Of a stretch of DNA of 9,180 nt, positions 6,734 through 9,180 are shown in pieces. The DNA comes from an uncultured Collinsella sp. (GTDB lineage: Bacteria > Actinomycetota > Coriobacteriia > Coriobacteriales > Coriobacteriaceae): contig CAKUHM010000047.1 in NCBI GenBank assembly GCA_934655835.1, positions 1-9,180 of the forward strand. The letters run 5' to 3'. Each line of letters opens with the position of its first letter. The first letter of the stretch is position 1. The translations under genes and the position numbers were made by a program. The notes beneath the pieces were generated by a model. It did not search any database and was not told the origin of the DNA. It saw only the letters and a program-made list of their open reading frames with translations.

Positions 6734-7954
6734 ATGGATGGTGAAGCGTGCGAAGTTGCGCACAAAGTTGAGCAAAAGCGGGCTTCGAGTGGTTACCGCT
6801 GGTTAATATTGCTGTTGACGTGTGGTCTCTGTTTTTTGGGCAACTTCATGCAGTATCAGGTCGCTGCCTATGCCACGGTCATCATGCCTCAGATGAATAT
6901 CGACCCTGTCGGATTCTCGTCTCTCTTTCTGGCGCCAATGCTCGCGGCGGTTTTCTTTAGTCTTCCGTTCGGATCACTTGGAGATAGGTTTGGGCCCAAA
7001 GTAGTGATACTTGGCGGGTTTTGCGTTTCCTTAGTTGGCGGCGCGATCAGAATAATCAGCCTATCGAACTTTCCTGCTCAACTTGTCTCGATGTTTTGCA
7101 TTGGCGTGGGGATGGCGGCATTGACTGCCAATAATGCAAAGACGCTTGGACTTTGGTTTGCAGATAAGACGGATGTTGCGATGGGCATTTACTATGCGGC
7201 GACTTGCTTTGGCATCGCGGCGGCCCAGGCGTCATCGGCGTTTATGCCTTCCGTGCTAATGGGCTATACAGCTGCAGAAGGGTTGTTGGCCGTTCTGACT
7301 ATCTTCTGGAGCATATTTGGTAGGAACGTGCAGAATGACTCACTTATTCCTGATGGCATTGAGCACGACCAAGCACTTTTGACTGCATTTCGCTCGCGCA
7401 ACGTTTGGCTTTGCGCGATTTGCGCCGCTTTCTCACTTGCTGCCACGACCGCCTTTTCTGGTGTGCTGCCTCAGGCTCTTGAGCTTGTGCGAGGCACCGA
7501 TGCCTCGACGGCCGGCGAAATGGCGGCGCTGACAACCGCTGCTGGGATTGTCGGTTGCTTGATTGCTCCGATTCTTTACGGCAAATGCCGCCTTACGCGA
7601 CCGTATCTTGTGATTGTCGGGCTTCTTGGTTCCATTTCAATTGCGGTTGCGTGGTTTGCCTCGGGCTTAAAGTCCATGGGGGTATTGCTTGCGGTGTGCG
7701 GCATCGTTACGAGCATGATGGGTCCAGTTGTTCAGGCTCTGCCAGTCTCATTTGCAGAAATCGGCACTCGTTATGCTGGCAGCGCTGGCGGCATTATGGC
7801 CGAAGTTAGCCTTTTGGGCTCTTATATGCTTCCTATTGGGATTGCGGCTATTTCCGGTTCAGATTACGACAAACAAATGATGCTTATTACTCTGCTTTAC
7901 GGTCTATCCGTCCTTCCGGTGTTGATCGTTCCCGAGGTCAAACGCTCAAAATAG
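6734..7954 (+). CDS. Major facilitator superfamily transporter (second of tandem pair)
   Basis: A 406-residue MFS membrane transporter, clearly a paralogue of the preceding gene. MFS motif A is GSLGDRFGPK at residues 80-89. NFMQYQV at 37-43, ELVRG at 250-254 and EIGTRYAGSAGGI from 342 recur with a constant 11-residue offset from the first copy, so the two proteins are collinear apart from a longer N-terminus here. The linker near residues 198-213 lacks the Pro-Glu-rich stretch of its neighbour. GAGG at 6722-6725 lies 8 bases before the ATG, a moderate ribosome site. A strong terminator immediately precedes the gene. The pair probably arose by tandem duplication followed by divergence, perhaps separating uptake from export or substrate from product. 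Substrate is unknown. Confidence 0.9.
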   Translation: MDGEACEVAHKVEQKRASSGYRWLILLLTCGLCFLGNFMQYQVAAYATVIMPQMNIDPVGFSSLFLAPMLAAVFFSLPFGSLGDRFGPKVVILGGFCVSLVGGAIRIISLSNFPAQLVSMFCIGVGMAALTANNAKTLGLWFADKTDVAMGIYYAATCFGIAAAQASSAFMPSVLMGYTAAEGLLAVLTIFWSIFGRNVQNDSLIPDGIEHDQALLTAFRSRNVWLCAICAAFSLAATTAFSGVLPQALELVRGTDASTAGEMAALTTAAGIVGCLIAPILYGKCRLTRPYLVIVGLLGSISIAVAWFASGLKSMGVLLAVCGIVTSMMGPVVQALPVSFAEIGTRYAGSAGGIMAEVSLLGSYMLPIGIAAISGSDYDKQMMLITLLYGLSVLPVLIVPEVKRSK

Positions 7955-8105
7955 GTGAGAGCATATGGATGGATGAAACCCTCTGGCCATTGCGATTGCC
8001 GAGGAATAGATTTCGCTCAATTGGGATCTTTGAAGTGGGCTAAACTGTTTTGGTGTTTCACTGAACAACATGACTTTTTGCGTTGTCACTAGAAAGGAAC
8101 CAGCT

Positions 8106-8441
8106 ATGTGTGATTGCATCTTCTGCAAAATCGCTAACCACGAGATCCCCTCGACCGTCGTTTACGAGGACGACCAGGTCATCGCGTTCGACGACCTTAA
8201 CCCCCAGGCGCCGGTCCATACGCTCGTGATTCCCAAGAAGCACTACAGCGACATCGCCGACAACGTGCCCGCCGAGACCATGGGCGCCATGGCTCACGCC
8301 ATCCAGGAGGTCGCCAAGGCCAAGGGTCTGGAGGACGGTTTCCGCGTCATCTCCAACAAGGGCGTCAACGCCGGCCAGACCGTCATGCACTTCCACATGC
8401 ACGTCCTCGGCGGCAAAAACCTGGGCGAGAACCTCATCTGA
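8106..8441 (+). CDS. HIT-family (Hint-like) nucleotide-binding hydrolase
   Basis: A 111-residue protein of the histidine triad superfamily, Hint branch: small cytoplasmic enzymes that hydrolyse purine nucleoside phosphoramidates or acyl-adenylates. The triad HFHMHVLGG holds His95, His97 and His99, with His97 and His99 expected at the active site. Cys4 and Cys7 (CIFC) together with His46 and His95 fit the zinc site seen in some members. FDDLNPQAPVHTLVIPKKH at about 28-46 and NKGVNAGQTV are typical. AAAGGA at 8093-8098, seven bases before ATG 8106, fixes the start; an in-frame ATG at 8070 would add 12 unlike residues. Codons are strongly C-ending, unlike the transporters just upstream, which suggests a well-expressed core gene. 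A possible -10 box TAAACT at 8041 has no convincing -35. The physiological substrate is uncertain, as for most bacterial homologues. Confidence 0.93.
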   Translation: MCDCIFCKIANHEIPSTVVYEDDQVIAFDDLNPQAPVHTLVIPKKHYSDIADNVPAETMGAMAHAIQEVAKAKGLEDGFRVISNKGVNAGQTVMHFHMHVLGGKNLGENLI

Positions 8442-8501
8442 GGGCGCCTGCGCCGCGCAATGAAGCGGAAGCTACGGCATCGATAACTTATATATCAACG
8501 C

Positions 8502-8538
8502 AATAAACCCGAGCGCGAGGGCGTTTGGGTTTATTATT
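8502..8538 (+). terminator. Intrinsic terminator after the HIT gene
   Basis: AATAAACCC (8502-8510) pairs with GGGTTTATT (8527-8535). The stem continues inward through GAGCGC/GCGTTT with two G-U pairs to a GAGG loop (8517-8520). Its core CCCGAGCGC/GCGTTTGGG is followed by TTTATTATT, giving a U-rich tail. It lies 60 bases after the HIT stop and about 50 bases before the kinase start, so the two genes are probably separate transcripts, or ackA is partly attenuated. Confidence 0.8.
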
Positions 8539-8554
8539 GAAGCGTATGTAACCT

Positions 8555-8571
8555 GGCGGCGCCACACCGCC
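8555..8571 (+). other. Small GC hairpin upstream of ackA ribosome site
   Basis: GGCGG (8555-8559) pairs with CCGCC (8567-8571) across a 7-base loop, ending 7 bases before the AGGGAGA ribosome site (8579-8585) of the kinase gene. It could be a leader hairpin protecting the 5' end or tuning translation. A chance fold in GC-rich DNA is also possible. Confidence 0.3.
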
Positions 8572-8588
8572 TGTTAGTAGGGAGACAC

Positions 8589-9180
8589 ATGAACGTTCTG
8601 GTCGTCAACGCAGGATCTTCGACCCTTAAGTATCAGGTCATCGATACCAAGTCCCACAAGGTGTCCGCAAAGGGCTCCTGCGAGCGCGTCTGCTTTACCG
8701 GCGGTACCTTCACCCACGCTGCCAACGGCTCCAAGAAGGTGACCGAGAACATCGAGTTCCCCGACCACAAGGTCGCCATCGAGGTCGTCCTGAAGGACCT
8801 CGAGGCCAACGGCGTCAAGATCGAGGGCATCGGCCACCGCATCGTTCAGGGCGGTTGGTACTTTGGCGATTCCTCCCTCGTCGACGAGGACGTTCTTGCC
8901 AAGATCCGCGAGGTCGCCCCGCTCGCCCCGCTGCACAACAACCCCGAGGCCAACGTTATCGAGTTCTGCCTGGAGCAGTATCCCGACCTGCCCAACGTCA
9001 CGGTTTACGACACCGCTTTCCACTTCAACATGCCCGAGGTCGCCAAGACCTACGCCCTGCCCAAGGACGTCTGCGACAAGCTGCACATCCGTAAGTACGG
9101 CGCCCACGGCACCAGCTACCGCTACATCTCCAAGAAGGTTGCCGAGATGACCAACGGCGAGGCTCGCAAGGTCGTCGTGT
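8589..9180 (+). CDS. ackA: Acetate kinase family protein, N-terminal part
   Basis: The first 197 residues of an acetate kinase (ASKHA fold), which makes ATP from acetyl phosphate in fermentation; the gene runs off the right edge, roughly half of a usual 400-residue enzyme. Family motifs are in order: NAGSSTLKYQVID (7-19), GHRIVQGG (82-89), APLHNNPEAN (113-122), YDTAFHFNMPE (140-150) and IRKYGAHGTSYRYIS (167-181). Asn7, Ser10, Lys14, Arg84, His116, Asp141 and His173 match catalytic or binding residues as I recall them from the Methanosarcina enzyme. Three normally conserved positions differ: Gln87 for His, Ala172 for Phe and Tyr177 for His. The start has AGGGAGA at 8579-8585. C-ending codons dominate, as expected for a highly expressed gene. 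No pta is seen upstream; the neighbour is the HIT gene, separated by a terminator. A propionate or other short-chain acyl kinase is an alternative reading. Confidence 0.9.
   Translation, partial: MNVLVVNAGSSTLKYQVIDTKSHKVSAKGSCERVCFTGGTFTHAANGSKKVTENIEFPDHKVAIEVVLKDLEANGVKIEGIGHRIVQGGWYFGDSSLVDEDVLAKIREVAPLAPLHNNPEANVIEFCLEQYPDLPNVTVYDTAFHFNMPEVAKTYALPKDVCDKLHIRKYGAHGTSYRYISKKVAEMTNGEARKVVV

Noticed and set aside
7980..8004. Possible weak terminator after the second transporter (CCTC-GGC pairing with GCC-GAGG)
   Set aside because: Only seven pairs with a bulge and a 10-base loop, followed by AATAGATTTC rather than a T-run; too weak to call.
8065..8086. ACAAC/GTTGT pairing just before the HIT ribosome site as a riboswitch-like leader
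   Set aside because: Only five base pairs around a 12-base loop, within chance expectation.
8574..9107. Minus-strand open frame opposite ackA
   Set aside because: A Gly/Val/Asp/Leu-rich antisense frame produced by C-ending codons; the + strand encodes clear acetate kinase motifs.

Overview
This window looks like chromosomal DNA of a fairly GC-rich, gut-type Actinobacterium, most probably a Coriobacteriia member such as Collinsella. That placement is an inference from recall of similar proteins and from codon style (GC-rich, C-ending codons in the conserved genes); no search was run. Eight protein genes are visible, seven complete and one running off the right edge.

Left part (1-2592), conserved genes on the + strand: a membrane zinc metallopeptidase of the YugP type, a GC-rich hairpin, then xseA and xseB, the two subunits of exonuclease VII. 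The xse pair is followed by a perfect 35-bp inverted repeat (2613-2724). It lies where xseB transcription meets the oppositely oriented regulator gene.

Middle part (about 2725-7954), an accessory module with more A+T-rich codon use: a MerR-family regulator with a BmrR/GyrI-like effector domain on the - strand; divergently, a type-B carboxylesterase with an intact catalytic triad; and two tandem paralogous major facilitator transporters. A 245-bp divergent intergenic region carries a promoter with the 19-bp spacer typical of MerR activation, plus several dyads. A strong intrinsic terminator sits between the two transporters, only 17 bases before the second start codon. The simplest reading is a ligand-inducible unit that imports or exports an ester-type compound and hydrolyses it. 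The substrate is unknown.

Right part (8106-9180), conserved genes again: a HIT-family nucleotide-binding protein, an intrinsic terminator, and the first 197 codons of an acetate-kinase-family gene. This kinase keeps the main catalytic residues but has changed positions around the acyl pocket, so its true substrate is worth checking.

No tRNA, rRNA, CRISPR array, transposase or integrase was seen. No gene-free stretch exceeds 300 bases; the longest is the 245-bp divergent promoter region.
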